Part shown: in pieces, positions 52,884 through 64,000 of the stretch
How positions within the stretch are numbered: position 1 is the stretch's first letter
How the letters are laid out: every line of letters begins with the position of its first letter
Assembly: GCA_019454045.1 (NCBI GenBank)
Contig: SKCR01036127.1
Location: 16,204-80,203, forward strand
Length of the DNA stretch: 64,000 nt
Direction of reading: 5' to 3'
Source of the DNA: Zanthoxylum bungeanum
Taxonomy: Eukaryota; Streptophyta; Magnoliopsida; Sapindales; Rutaceae
Notes under the pieces: generated by a model
What the model saw: the letters and a program-made list of their open reading frames with translations, nothing else
The model's database searches: none
Told to the model about the DNA's origin: nothing
Program-made: the position numbers and the translations under genes

Positions 52884-55124
52884 ATGGTGAAATTGAGGCA
52901 CTCTCGATTACAAGCGAAGAAATGGTCGACATTAAGGCTGATTTTTTCAATGCTATTCATGCTAACAATTGTTTTGTTGATGCTTCTTGCTATGGGAATT
53001 TTCTCTCTTCCAATCGGCGACGATGATTCTCCGCCAAATGATCTAACCTCCTTTCGCCGCCACGCCATTGAAAAGTATGTAATCGACTATCTAACTTCTT
53101 TTTTAAATTTAATTTTAATTACGTGAATTACTTCATTTTTAATTTCTTTGTAAATTTTGTTGCAGACGTAGTATGGCAGAGGAGAGAGTAGAGCAATGGA
53201 CCGAAATTGTTGCTTGGGAGCCCAGAGCTTTCATTTACCGTAATTTTCTGGTTAGCTTTTTTTTAAAAATTTTTGATTTTAGACTGTTTATTTGATTAAA
53301 CAACGAACCTAGGTTGGTAAATTATCAATAAGCATTGATCATATTGACTTGAGAATATTGATTTGGACAGTCCAAGGCCGAATGTGAATACTTGATTGAT
53401 CTTGCTAAACCTCATATGGTAAAGTCAACAGTTGTTGATAGCACAACCGGTCAGAGTAAAGATAGCAGGTTTGCATTTCCTAGTTACTATCTCCATATTT
53501 TTTGCAGATTGGATTGAATTGGGAGAAAATGGAGGATTTAGATTATTTCTTATTTAGCAAATTTATTGAGGAACTCGATATTTCCTGTCCATAGGGTGCG
53601 TACAAGTTCTGGTATGTTTCTGAAACGAGGACAAGATAAAATTATTAGGGGCATAGAGAAAAGGATAGCGGACTTCACCTTTATTCCCGTAGGTGAGGAT
53701 ATGAAATTCTAAAAGCTCCAGTTGAGTTTATATTTTTTTCATTGTTATCTGAATCTCTCACTTGGAGGATTAATGAAGAGGCAGTAACTAACGCATAGAT
53801 GAAGGGTTTCTGAATTAGATGTCTTGGCTAGCTTATTTTTTTGTGATATTTTAAGGTGCTTATCTTCCACTAGAAAAATTGACGTACCTCATGATCTTTT
53901 GTGCTCAACCTTTTTAAAGCATATTTTCTTGTTTACTTCTTGGTTTATATGAATGACAAATATCTGCTTGCGTGTGGTTATTTTAATCTCATTATGTTTT
54001 TGTAGATTTTATATTCCTATGTAAGAACATGCCCGCGATTTTTCTGGCTCCCTTCCAGTCGTTTGTATATGCCTCATCTAACCCAATTCAACAAAGCCTT
54101 TGTATTTATCTGAGGTTGGCTTCAGAAAATGTTGCATGCATGTAAATGCAATAATACATATTCCACTTATTTTGAGCACAATCCTGTGTTCAGCTAAAGT
54201 GTGCTCACTTGGGTTTTCTCCTTTCTATTTGTTGCATTTTGTTGCTTTCTACATAAACATTCCCCCCTTATTTATTGCTTCTGTCTGCTTGTCTATATGA
54301 TTTCTTTCTCATTGATATGAGAAAAAATATTGTAAATCTATTTTTCACTGTTATCAGTCAGTTACCAATTCAAGATATCGCTGTCTATTTAATCTAACTT
54401 TACAATCTACAGAGCATGGAGAAGGAATTCAAGTCCTCCATTATGAAGTTGGACAAAAATATGATGCTCACTACGATTACTTCCTTGATGAGTTCAACAC
54501 AAAGAATGGAGGCCAACGAATGGCTACTCTTCTTATGTATTTGTAAGCACATACTGCTTCTGCCAATGTCTCAGGATATGCTCAACACGTACCTAAACTT
54601 GTGTTTACATGCATCTTCCACATAAATTTGATGTTTGCCTTTTTTGCACTTTCCTTTTTCCATGTTTCAGGTCTGATGTTGAAGAAGGGGGTGAAACAGT
54701 GTTTCCTGCTGCCAAAGCAAATTTTGCTTCTGTGAGATGGTGGAATGAGTTGTCTGAATGCGGCAAACAAGGTCTCTCCTTAAAACCAAAAATGGGTGAT
54801 GCGTTGCTATTTTGGAGCATGAGACCTGATGCCACACTAGATCCTTCAAGTTTGCATCGTTAGTAATTGTGCATTTTTTCTATTTGTCCATAGCTTTAAC
54901 TGTAATTCAAGAGTGATGCAGCAATTTGTCTTGCTCCTGAAATTTTGTTGAGAAGTATTTTTTTTTTTTCAATTTTCAATTCACAAATGGGTTTCAGTCT
55001 TTTAAAATGGTGTACAAAATGAGTTAAATTCAATTTATGGTTGATGCTAGGTGGTTGCCCTGTGATTAAAGGGAACAAATGGTCAGCTACAAAATGGATG
55101 CATATTCACGAGTACGAAGTATAA
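52884..55124 (+). CDS. Prolyl 4-hydroxylase (plant P4H, type II membrane protein)
   Basis: Hydroxylates proline in hydroxyproline-rich glycoproteins such as extensins in ER and Golgi, using Fe(II), 2-oxoglutarate and O2. Exons: 52884-53074, 53166-53250, 53371-53468, 53595-53692, 54413-54542, 54671-54858, 55051-55124; all introns are GT-AG and phases fit, giving 287 residues. A short basic N-terminus precedes one membrane segment (about 17-41), then SLPIGDDDSPPNDLTSFRR, GQSKDSR, and RTSSGMFLKRGQD. The double-stranded beta-helix has the metal ligands His177, Asp179 and His263 and the 2-oxoglutarate-binding Lys273, with the spacing known for plant P4Hs. FWSMRPDATLDPSSLH and the C-terminal KWSATKWMHIHEYEV are family hallmarks. 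Start chosen at the first ATG of the frame. It appears intact. Confidence 0.94.
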
Positions 55125-55841
55125 GCAATGACTTAAGGAGGTAATTATCTCTGCCTAAACTAGTTAAGACTTTGTGAAACATGCATGAAGGTTTTTAGCT
55201 TATGAAATTTAATGTGTGCAACTGTGTAAGTATGAAGCTTGATACATTGGTACAAGATGTTTTTGAAACCGATGACAAATTGACAATGATAAATTTGATG
55301 AGGTCATCTTAAAATTATGAATTCAAAGTCTTGTCCTTGTATAGAATAAGATAGCTTTGGAGGCTTTAGAGAGTTTATACATGCGTTGATTTTTTATACA
55401 ACTTTCCGACCTTTTATTTCTTCCTGGTAGGACTTAACAGATGCCGATATCTTGAATCCTTTTCACAGCAAATGACTATAGGCAATTTAGGTAAGAAAGA
55501 TTTTTGTTCGGCCACCATTTGAAAATTATAGTGCGGTTCAAAAGAATTTGATCTTGTAGTCATACAAACATTAAGAAATAGGAAGGTAGGTTGCGAGTGA
55601 TGTTTTTACAGACATGTAAACTAACAATGAATTCTGAAATACAATATATATAGTTATATACACAGAAACACTTGTAAGTGCTTGCTGTCATGTTTTTTTT
55701 AATGTCTTTTTATTATTTATTTATTTATTTTTTAACAAATTTTAATTTTCATACTAATTATAAATAACAGATTTTTTTTTTAAAGAGTAACAAAAATATA
55801 ACATCAAACAAATTTATTTTGAAGCCATTGGTGCTTCGAAT
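55125..55841. other. P4H 3' region
   Basis: Includes the P4H 3' UTR; AT-rich, nothing else recognised. CTTCGAAT at 55834-55841 is the left target site of the MITE that follows. Confidence 0.5.
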
Positions 55842-56246
55842 TAGGGGTGTGCAAATTTTCGGGTCAACTCGCGACCCAATCTGACTCGCGCGGATTTCAA
55901 AAAAAAATACGATTTTTCTTGTTAACCCGACCCGATTCTAAATATGCGGGTTGAGTCACAGGTTTGATATAAAAATCCAGCCCGACCCGACATTATAATA
56001 TTTTTATTATTTTTTTTAAATTTTTATTATTTTTCTAAAAATTTATTATTTTTTAAAATTTTTACTATTATTTCATTTATTTATTACTTTTGTTATCTTG
56101 AAATTTTATATATATGATAATTTTCGGGACATAAAATAACTAATATTTATATTTCAAAATAATTAATTAATTAAAAAAATTATTTTTTTACCCGACCCAA
56201 TCAGCCTCTTAAATTTCGGATTCGGGATCCGACCCTGAACACCTTA
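55842..56246. mobile_element. hAT-type MITE with CCCGACCC subterminal repeats
   Basis: 405 bp. The ends TAGGGGTGTGCA and, in reverse complement, TAAGGTGTTCAGGG form imperfect inverted repeats. The 8-bp flanks CTTCGAAT (55834-55841) and CTTAGAAT (56247-56254) differ at one base. Subterminal regions contain repeated CCCGACCC/GGGTC motifs around an AT-rich core. No coding frame. Confidence 0.72.
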
Positions 56247-56254
56247 CTTAGAAT

Positions 56255-56521
56255 TCATAACTTATTCTTTCTTCCAAGACTTTTTCCATCAGCAGCCTCA
56301 TCCACATAATCCTTGTTAGAAGCCCAACCATTTTTTTGCGAAAAAGTTGAAACAGGCAAACAGCCTTGAGCTCCATCAGTTCAATTTTCTTTTACACCCA
56401 AACGTCTGTTATAAGCCACTTTCCCTGTCTTTACCCCATGTGCTTTCTACTACATTCACTCATGCTCAAAAGTTCAGGCGGCATTAAATAAGGTTTAGTT
56501 ATAGTTAGTTCAATGAAATAC
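56255..56521 (-). other. Possible last exon or 3' region of the pseudouridine synthase gene
   Basis: On the minus strand an open stretch at about 56390-56260 reads CLPVSTFSQKNGWASNKDYV and on to a stop. It could be the C-terminal extension of the decayed gene upstream, but I cannot match it to the family. Confidence 0.3.
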
Positions 56522-57850
56522 CTTATTTGTGCCAATTTCCCGTAGCTGGCTCAAAGTCTCCACAAAATATGGAGGTGGTGGGCATGAAAAGTGTATCTTT
56601 TCCCGTGTATGGATCTGTGAACCTACAAAAGAATATGTAACAAAACTTTTATATACAACTGCTAAAAAATAGGCATATACTAGAGATGAACTTTGTTCTT
56701 TGCCCAAAAGCCAAAGCATGGAGGCACGGTGTAACGGGCTGCGTTTGCTGCTAGCCACATTTGCAGCAAGCCACGCATTGCTGCAGACTACATGCGTTGC
56801 CGCAAGGCAACAACTCTGATGCTTACAGCAACGCATGTAGTGTGCGGTAAATGTATGTGGCTTGCTGCGAATGCATCCCATTACACAAGGCCTCTCTAAT
56901 CCAGAAATCAACTTCAAAAGTTTTCATTGAGAGCTAGGATAAGTTCTGGGCTGAGGCAGTGACATGGCCACGTTCTTTGTCCCTCCATACACATACACTT
57001 CATCACCTAATAGTGGAATTCCCATGTATTTTGCATGCGCACGGAACTACTACTACTACAAAGATTGCAATCCAAGGATTGAAAGTGAAACCAAGCGAGT
57101 CAAGACTTCTATAATTAGGGTTCACAGCGGTATGAGTATGATGAAACAATATAACAGCAGGATAAAAGTAATTTAAATTTATCGATAATAGTAAGAAAAC
57201 ACATTCAAAGCATTCGGTTCTGAACAATGTGTACGGCATCAGTACCAGATGAGTTTCCAATCTCCACTCCACCATAGCAGAACCACCACCAGCAAGAATT
57301 TCAATTACTTTATACCTGATGAAGAAACAGAAAAAGCAGTCTTCGACATGATGTCAGTTAAATGCACATGTTGAAATATAGGCAAGGAGAACAGAAGACA
57401 CTTGGTTAAAAAATAATATGAGAGTTAATTTATAGAACACAATAAAGCAAACATGACCTACTTCTATTCTATCAGTCTCAGTGTCCAAGTTTCACTATCG
57501 TAATTATAAAGGTGGTCTAGATCATAAGGACTGAAATCCCTGCAGCCATTACAGCAAAGCCACTTTGGCATGATCTGACCTCTGGCCTACTATATTCTCA
57601 ATGGTTCATACCTCACCAACTAGGTCTAATTAGACTCAACTGTTAAGAATCAATACACTGGAAAAGAAAATCCTAACCACCTTCAAGAATGCTACTTATT
57701 ACGAATGTCAAACGGGAAAAGGTGGAGGACCCTATATCACCTTCTAGCAGCATGGCGTGCCTGTCCATGTTTATTTTGATCTGGGTAGAGCAGCCATACA
57801 AACCCTGTTGTTTGGATCACAGCCAATTGGAACCTCAATACCGCCGGATA
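56522..57850 (-). pseudogene. Chloroplast-type RNA pseudouridine synthase (RsuA/RluA family), decayed
   Basis: Exon-like blocks on the minus strand, in order: about 57850-57741 (EVPIGCDPNNRV ... MAALPRSK, frameshift, KHGQARHAARR, donor), 57315-about 57245 (YKVIEILAGGGSAMVEWRLET), about 57045-56940 (HAKYMGIPLLGDEVY with a duplicated Val-Tyr, GGTKNVAMSLPQPR), and 56622-56522 (FTDPYTGK, one-base shift, IHFSCPPPPYFVETLSQLRE). Together they match the C-terminal half of plant RNA pseudouridine synthases, which isomerise uridine in organellar rRNA. The GRTHQIR segment expected after RLET is missing, two frameshifts are visible and the upstream half is absent, cut by a SINE and a copia fragment. I judge it a pseudogene; the conserved splice phases show it descends from an intron-bearing gene, not a processed copy. 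Confidence 0.8.
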
Positions 57851-57891
57851 ATGAGAGGGCACTTCAGAAGTAAGACTGATAAATGATATTA

Positions 57892-58075
57892 TTATTATTT
57901 TTTTTGAAATCGTTGGAAACCCTACCTCCAAACCATCTCTTCCGCGTTTAAACGGAGTGGGTAAAATCCCCGACTATCCTAGATTCTTACAAGAAACGCA
58001 CTCCATGGATTCGAACCCATGACCTGAAGGTAAGACCTTAAATCCTATACCACCAAGTCACTCCCATTGGGGACA
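57892..58075 (-). repeat. tRNA-derived SINE, copy 5, with target duplication
   Basis: Minus-strand copy with A-rich tail at the left and the head GACTTGGTGGTATAGG, GGGTTCGAATCCATGG (a good B box) in minus sense. It is flanked by 13-bp direct repeats ATAAATGATRTTA (57879-57891 and 58076-58088, one mismatch), which proves insertion by target-primed reverse transcription. It sits at the broken 5' side of the pseudouridine synthase pseudogene. Confidence 0.88.
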
Positions 58076-58088
58076 ATAAATGATGTTA

Positions 58089-59414
58089 AGTGATAAACAT
58101 GATCCTACAATATTATATCTAGGAGTTTATATCTTAAGACAGATTGTTATTATCCTTGTAACAAACCTATGTAAACATCTTCTATAAATACAAACCCCAC
58201 ACTACATGCAAGGTATCGTGGGTTACATCAGCTTCTTTTCCGATTAACCTCGATCAACCCTAATGGCCTCTGACTCTTCCATCTCCTTTAATATTATGGT
58301 GAATCTTATCACCATCAAGCTCCTCCGCCTCAAACTACTTGCTCTTGCGCATTCAGCTTCTTCCACTCCTCCATAGCTAACTTCTTTTTTGTTTTGTTGA
58401 TGGCTCCTTCCCCAAACCAACATCCTCATCTTCTTCCATTTCCTCCACTGCTGACTGGGTTCACACGGACCAACCGGTCCTCAACCTTCTTCTGTCTACC
58501 TTATCCGAAGAAGCTCTCTCCATCGTCGTTGGCTTATCTACTTCCCATGAAGTCTGGACGGCTCTGGAGCACTCATTCAGTCATAAATCAAAATCCTGCG
58601 AGATACGGATCAAGGATGATCTTCAACTGGCAAAGCACTCGCTCAGTCTCTAAATTTTCTCATCTCTTAAAGGACTCATGTGATTAATTGGCTACCATCG
58701 GCTATTCCATGGACAACGCCGACAAAGTTCACTGGTATTTATGTGGTCTTGTTGTAAAAGGGTATATCTAACAACCTGGATTGAATTTCACTTAGACATT
58801 TAGTCCTGTTTTCAAGGCTTCTACAGTTCGTGTTGTCTTATCCTTGGAAGTAATGAATGGCTGGCCTATTAGACAACTTTATGTTAAAAATGCATTCCTC
58901 AATGGTTATCTTCAGGAGGAAGTATACATGGAACGATTTTCTGTGGTCTTAAATAAGCTCCACGAGCCTTGTTCCATCGGTTCAACTCCTTTCTACTCTG
59001 CATTTGATTCTTGTGTAGCAAAGATAATCCTTCTCTATTTGAACTTCATTACTCGAGTGGGATGATCTATCTCTTACTCTATGTAGACGATATCATTGTC
59101 ACATCCAACAACAATGCACTCCTCAATGATTTTATAACCACTTTGCACCAAGAATTTTCCACCAAAGATTTGAGTCCGCTTAGCTACTTCATTGGCTTGG
59201 AAGCTCATCGCACGAAGCCCGGCTAATTCCTCTCTCATGTCAAATATGATAAGAAAATTCTACACGTGCAAATCTTACCGATTGCAAGCCAATCTCCACA
59301 CCTATGGTGGTATCCCGATATTTATCCTATGGCGGCCCATCATTTCAAGATCTCAATATCACAAGACTTGAAATCACTCATGCCGTCAATTTGATAAGCC
59401 AGTATATGCAATCT
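58089..59414 (+). pseudogene. Copia fragment: LTR tail, gag and RT/RNase H pieces
   Basis: 58089-58225 resembles the promoter-bearing end of a copia LTR (TCTATAAATACAA). A gag start ATG lies at 58263 (MASDSSISFN), then after shifts VLNLLLSTLSEEALSIVVGL and STSHEVWTALEHSFSHKSKS, a standard copia gag segment, to about 58770. From 58800 reverse transcriptase pieces follow: [15 protein letters not shown], then YVDDIIVTSNN and FIGLEAHR (59011-59226), and a last piece like THAVNLISQYMQ at about 59370-59410. Protease and integrase are missing between gag and RT. It ends against the oppositely oriented family X element. Confidence 0.82.
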
Positions 59415-59429
59415 CCAGCACGATGTCCA

Positions 59430-60865
59430 ACACCTTGAAATGAGGCATTTGTCATCTTTCCTTGGATACATGACTCACAAATCGGATAAGGATCTAAGGT
59501 AAGATTTTCAATCAAACCATCCTTCACCAATTTGGATAGACGTCTAACACCTATATGGCCCAATCTCATATGCCATAATTCAGTATTATTTAGTTCAGAC
59601 TTTCTACTTGTATTTTTCTCTATATTAAAGACATCTCTACATGTTTCCAAAACATAATGACCGTTTGATAAAGAACATTCACATTTTAATAAATTTTCTT
59701 TATCATAAAAACATAAAGTTTCATCCTTAATGTTTATTTTATATCCCTCTTTATCTAATATAGGCAGTGATATTATTTGTCTGATAAGTGAGGGAACATA
59801 ATAACAGTCATGCAAATCTAATTTACATCCATTTGGAAGATCTAGAACAACAGTTCCTATGGCCTTGACATCCAATGTCTCACCATTGCCAACTCTAAGC
59901 TGGATCTCCCATTTATTCAGCCTTCGTTTAAGCCTCATTTCCTGCAGGGAATTGCAAATATGAGTGGGACTGCCAGTGTCTAACACTCATCCACTATTTG
60001 CATCTAAGGCTAATGAGATGTCAATAATTGGAAAAATACAAAGCGTATCTGAGGGTCTTATTTTAAGCTCTGGATAATCCTTCTTCCAGTGTCCAGACTT
60101 CTTGCATTGTAGACATTGATCACGAGCTACTTTCGATTTTGCGCCTTTGCGCTTCTTGGAGTTTTTATTTGATATCTTCTTATTCCCTATCTTAATTTTC
60201 TTTGACTTCCCAGAAGTCTTTGAAGAGCCAGCTCCACCATGGAGATACAATGTGGGGTTGCCTTTCTTCAAATCTTGCTCCGTCGTGCGTAGCATGTTAT
60301 GAAGTTCTTCGTATGTGGCTTGCATCGAATGCATATGGAAATTCAATACAAAACCAGCATAAGAACCAGGCAAAGAAGACATAATCAAATTACGGCCTAG
60401 CCTTTCATCAAACACAATGCCATGTCGTTCAAGATATCGAATTTGGTCAATCATGTTCAAAACATGAGTGCTGACAGCTCCTCCCTCCTTGAGTTCAACA
60501 CGGAACAGTTCCTTAGACCTTCGATAAAGTTCCATCTCTTGATTTACGTCGAACAACTCCTTGAGTGTTCGCATGATGCTCCAAGTATCCGGTACTTCAA
60601 TGTACTGTCTCAGTAAATCTGGAACCATCGATCCTAAGATGTAGGATTTCACCTTTAGGTTATCATCCTTCCATCTATCAAAAGTTTCTCGCTCTTCTGG
60701 AGTTGAGTCAGGATCGATATCAACAGGCAGTGGATTGATAGTGACATAAGTCAACTTTTCATACTCCAAGACAAGGCGTATGTTCATTTCCCATTCGAAA
60801 TAGTTCTCGGCTCCTTTTAGCTTATTGGAATCCAAAAGTTTCATCAATGGATTAGCAGCAGCCAT
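59430..60865 (-). pseudogene. Family X copia gag-protease
   Basis: 60865-59987 is a 292-codon gag: MAAANPLMKLLDSNKLKG, ENYFEWEMNIRLVLE, RNLIMSSLPGSY, and a zinc knuckle CLQCKKSGHWKKDY whose last cysteine is replaced by tyrosine. An in-frame TGA at about 59988 follows ALDANSG where Trp is expected before VLDTGSPTHIC, the protease active site (Asp-Thr-Gly). The frame goes on through the pre-integrase block LWHMRLGHIG and CESCIQGK and is cut at about 59430. Apart from the one stop the reading frame is clean, so decay is moderate. Confidence 0.9.
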
Positions 60866-61605
60866 CTACAAGACAATATTTTTGAGTAGTAGCAGAACAA
60901 TTTTCATTTCAAAAGTGATAACACTAATTGATTATGGAATTTTAAATCTATCAGTGCCCTCCCACTACTTTACGTAATTTCGTAATCTCCCTTAACGGAA
61001 AAATAGAAATATCAAATTTTCATAGCGGGAAGTGGGTCCCATGACATTTACTCCAGCCTCACACTAATGACGATATTGGCCATTGTAAACTCATTAGGTA
61101 GACCTTCAAGGTCAATCACTTCATGTGACTCCTGGTTTGGTCCTGAACCGTTTCTTATCCTCACAATAATGACGATATTGGATTAAGATGTGTTCTAGGT
61201 GTATACTTGTCAATGTGCACTAATGAGCTTCGTATGTACACCCTCACACTAATGACGATATTGGATGACTACGTTAACTCATCACGCTACATCTAATGTT
61301 TTACTGGAGCGACCTAAGTTCCGAGCACTTATACTCTCACACTAATGACGATATTGGATATAAGTAGTAAGAACTCATTCATCTCCGTATTGACAAGACG
61401 GACCATCCAATAATGCTCCAACATTATTAATACTATTACTTAAAAGTAATCACTTAATCACGTGAGATTTTTGACAATCAAGTCATTAACTTAATTAAGT
61501 CAAAGTTTTAATTTAAAACATGCAATACATATCTAATATGTCTTATGCATAATTAAATTAAAATTGCTATTGTATAGATTCAAAATATGTGTTGTGTGGT
61601 TAAGC
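60866..61605 (-). repeat. Family X leader with a four-times iterated motif
   Basis: The plus-strand motif AATGACGATATTGG, usually preceded by CTCACACT, occurs at about 61067, 61161, 61252 and 61338, spaced roughly 85-95 bp. The same motif is present three times in the leader of the copy at 45972-46449. It is untranslated and lies between primer site and gag. Confidence 0.8.
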
Positions 61606-61625
61606 ATTTGCTACTGATACCATTC

Positions 61626-64000
61626 TGTTGGGGCAGTTATGGAACTCATAGGGTCGGATCGGTGCCCCGGGCAGCGGAAATGGGTCTAACCCATATATAT
61701 CAATTATGGATGTAATTTTAAATCATTTAATGAAATACTACATTCCATACGAGTGCATAGGAAAAAATCGGGACTGAATCGGAGTCCGGAAGCTCCCAAA
61801 CGAAGAAAACAAAATCAAAGCGTGCGAAGGGCGCCGCGTGCGAGAAGCACACGCGCTACAGTGCGTGCGCGCACTGTAGCGCCCAGGTGCTGCTAATTAT
61901 TATTATTCTTTTTGTTTCATTTCCTTTTGCATTCAGCTCACATTCCAGTGAGCTGAATGGATTAGGGTCTTTAACCCTAATCTATTCCGGTCTTCCCTAA
62001 ACACTTCAAAAACACCCAAAATTAATTTTTAATTTCAAAAACAACATAAACACATGTTATAGAATAAAAATCTAGTTTTTCAAAATATCAAATATTTTTC
62101 CAAAAACATAAATTTATTCTAAATACGCATTAGCGTAAATTTTGAATCCATTACACAAACCATTTTAGAATCCCATTACGAAATGTCCCGTGAACAATTC
62201 TAGTCCACCTAAAGGTGGTCAAGTGAATCTAGAATGGTAGCCATAGCTCTAAGCTTTAATCTAGAGTTCCAAACTCTAATTAATTGTTCCATGTCCAACA
62301 TGAACATCTTTGACCTAATTACAAGCATGTTGTGTTTATACTTCTTTTGTATCCTAACACAATTGATTAACCTTATTCAACATTAAACTATGTGATCATG
62401 CATCTAATACACAAATAAACATAGTTTGGAGAAGATCAAACATTACCTAGTAAGCTTGATGCAAGATCTAATCTACTTCTCCTTGTTGAAATTGTTGAAG
62501 AACCTCCAAGGTGTGCAAGCTTGACTTCAAGATCCAATCTTGTTTCCAATGCTTCCAAGCTTCACTTCAAGATCCAATCTTGATTTCTCCTAGATGAAAT
62601 GTTGTAGAGACCTCACAAGCTTCTCTAAACACTTCTCTAACTTAGGCTAATCTCTCAAGAATTTGCTTATGCTTGTATTTGAACTTGTAATTAAAACATT
62701 CCTAAAGCTTGCTATTTATAGCAAAACTTAGACAATTTTTAATTAATAAAAGTTGTAATCAACTTTTAAGTGGGCTTAATCTAATTTGTCCAAATATGTA
62801 TAATTAGGTGTGACTAATCTCCATTGTCTCCCACTTTAATTTAATACAATTAAATCAAGCCAAAGATTAGGAAATGGATTAGTTAAATGTTTGCCACATT
62901 GATTTAATCCAATTAAATCAAGCCAAAACCACATATTATACATACTTACAATTACCATAATATCCTCAAATGGTATAGAGATAATAATTGATTTTACAAT
63001 TAAGCCCTTGTGTAATTATTGAATTAATCCAATTAGGTCAAAGTAAATAATCAATGTTATCCAATAACACTTGATTATCTTAGTTGATAATTATAATATC
63101 GAATATTATATTTTATCAAAAATAATTGGCTACCCAAGTGCTCAACGAGTACACTTCATATTGGGACTCTCTAAGTTCAGATACGTTCGTCATATAAGCC
63201 TAGCTAATATTTACGCAATTCGGCCACCTCCGAATTCGCGAAGAACACGAACGACCTTTCTGAACTATACAAGTCGAGGTCATCACATATGCTTAACAAT
63301 CCCTCCGTCGTAGGCTATCAGAGTTGTGCTTAGGAAACATAGAATATACCGTCAAGTTTCCAAGACTCACATCTCATGTCGATATGTCCACGATTCTTCA
63401 TAACTGATGCGATCCACCCTAGGTGATCGACTTTAGCCAAAGATTTAAGAATCGTGACTTTACTAACATGGATACCTAAACCCCTTATGGTACACATACG
63501 GGCCGACAGATCCTATCTTGCTTCGCACTTGATTACTGTGTGCATCGGTCCACACCCAACGAACATCTAGAGGCCAGACCATGAAAGGTTTCTGACATAC
63601 ATGACATCTAAGTGTGGAGGATCTCACACAAAATCAATGTTATCCTATAGTCAAAGGATTACATATGCTGCTCGACTCGAGGAGATTCATATTGACGATG
63701 GTGTGTACTTCCAACTATTAGGAATCACCAATGAGTCATTCAGTATTCGCTCCAACGAATACCCACATGTCTATATGAGTTTCCAAAACTCATGGTACAT
63801 CGCGTTAACCATTGGAACTCCAATTCCAATATACGACATGTTCTACTCTTCTAGGTTATAGGAATTCGACCGTATTCCAAAACCAACGACTAGGAATATT
63901 TACTTTAAGAATAGTTTACACCAAGTGTCAAAACTATTCTAAGGTCGATGTCATTCTTAGCATAACGATACATCAATTTAATACGTGTAATGACAATACC
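61626..64000 (-). repeat. Family X 5' LTR, cut by the window end
   Basis: It begins TGTTGGGGC (plus) at 61626 and continues to the window end with the same block order as 10664-12922. At about 61818-61895 it has a GC-rich cassette with GCGCGC palindromes that is unrelated to the one at the same place in the other copies. Confidence 0.88.

Larger units (their letters stand above)
59430..64000 (-). mobile_element. Family X copia element, 5' half, running out of the window
   Basis: Minus orientation: LTR from beyond 64000 down to 61626, primer site in minus sense TGGTATCAGTAGC (about 61609-61622), leader 61605-60866, gag and protease down to about 59430, where it is truncated. The LTR aligns with those at 10664-12922 and 31063-45971. 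This copy links the family X LTRs to a copia gag. Confidence 0.88.

Noticed and set aside
56510..56917. 135-codon minus-strand frame as an independent gene
   Set aside because: Only its last part is coding-like, and that belongs to an exon of the decayed pseudouridine synthase gene; the rest is intron.
57003..57275. 90-codon minus-strand frame as a gene
   Set aside because: It begins in a pseudouridine synthase exon block and runs into intron sequence.

Overview
This is nuclear DNA from a flowering plant, almost certainly a eudicot. It carries a plant sterol C24-methyltransferase, a chloroplast-targeted CDSP32 thioredoxin, a plant-specific syringolide-induced 14-1-1-like protein, a LYR-family protein and a plant prolyl 4-hydroxylase. 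The last two have spliceosomal introns. Most of the rest is AT-rich, nested LTR retrotransposons, hAT DNA transposons, SINEs and a TRIM. I cannot name the species.

Layout. 1-1.5 kb: end of a large copia-type LTR ('family X'). 1.9-2.3 kb: two tRNA-type SINEs. 2.6-3.6 kb: SMT2. 6.4-7.3 kb: CDSP32. 7.9-18.5 kb: Copia-A, an old minus-strand element reduced to gag plus a protease remnant, carrying a family X solo LTR in its gag and a 2.9 kb hAT transposon in its 5' LTR. 18.6-23.7 kb: Copia-B, a very young element (LTRs differ at one base) with one unbroken frame from which the whole reverse transcriptase is missing. 25.3-26.1 kb: 14-1-1-like gene. 26.9-28.2 kb: a non-autonomous hAT element holding a TRIM with identical LTRs. 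29.2-50.7 kb: a LYR-motif gene whose two exons are separated by about 21.3 kb. The intron was invaded 9 bp from its 5' splice site by Copia-C, which then received a family X element, which received a 12.4 kb Ty3/gypsy Tat-lineage element; a separate solo LTR also sits in Copia-C. 51.3 kb: broken transportin-1 exon. 52.9-55.1 kb: seven-exon P4H gene. 56.5-57.9 kb: decayed chloroplast pseudouridine synthase gene. 58.1-59.4 kb: copia fragment. 59.4-64 kb: 5' half of a minus-strand family X copia element running out of the window.

The host genes do not form a pathway. Their order (SMT, CDSP32, 14-1-1-like, LYR protein, pseudouridine synthase) matches, as far as I remember, Arabidopsis chromosome 1 loci AT1G76090 down to AT1G76050, so this looks like a conserved block inflated by retrotransposons, with P4H and a transportin fragment between the last two. 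The observations most worth following up are the RT-less but recently mobile Copia-B, the LYR gene with its giant intron and an altered LYR motif, the identical-LTR TRIM, the hypervariable GC-rich cassette in family X LTRs and the 124-bp satellite-like array in the gypsy 3' UTR.
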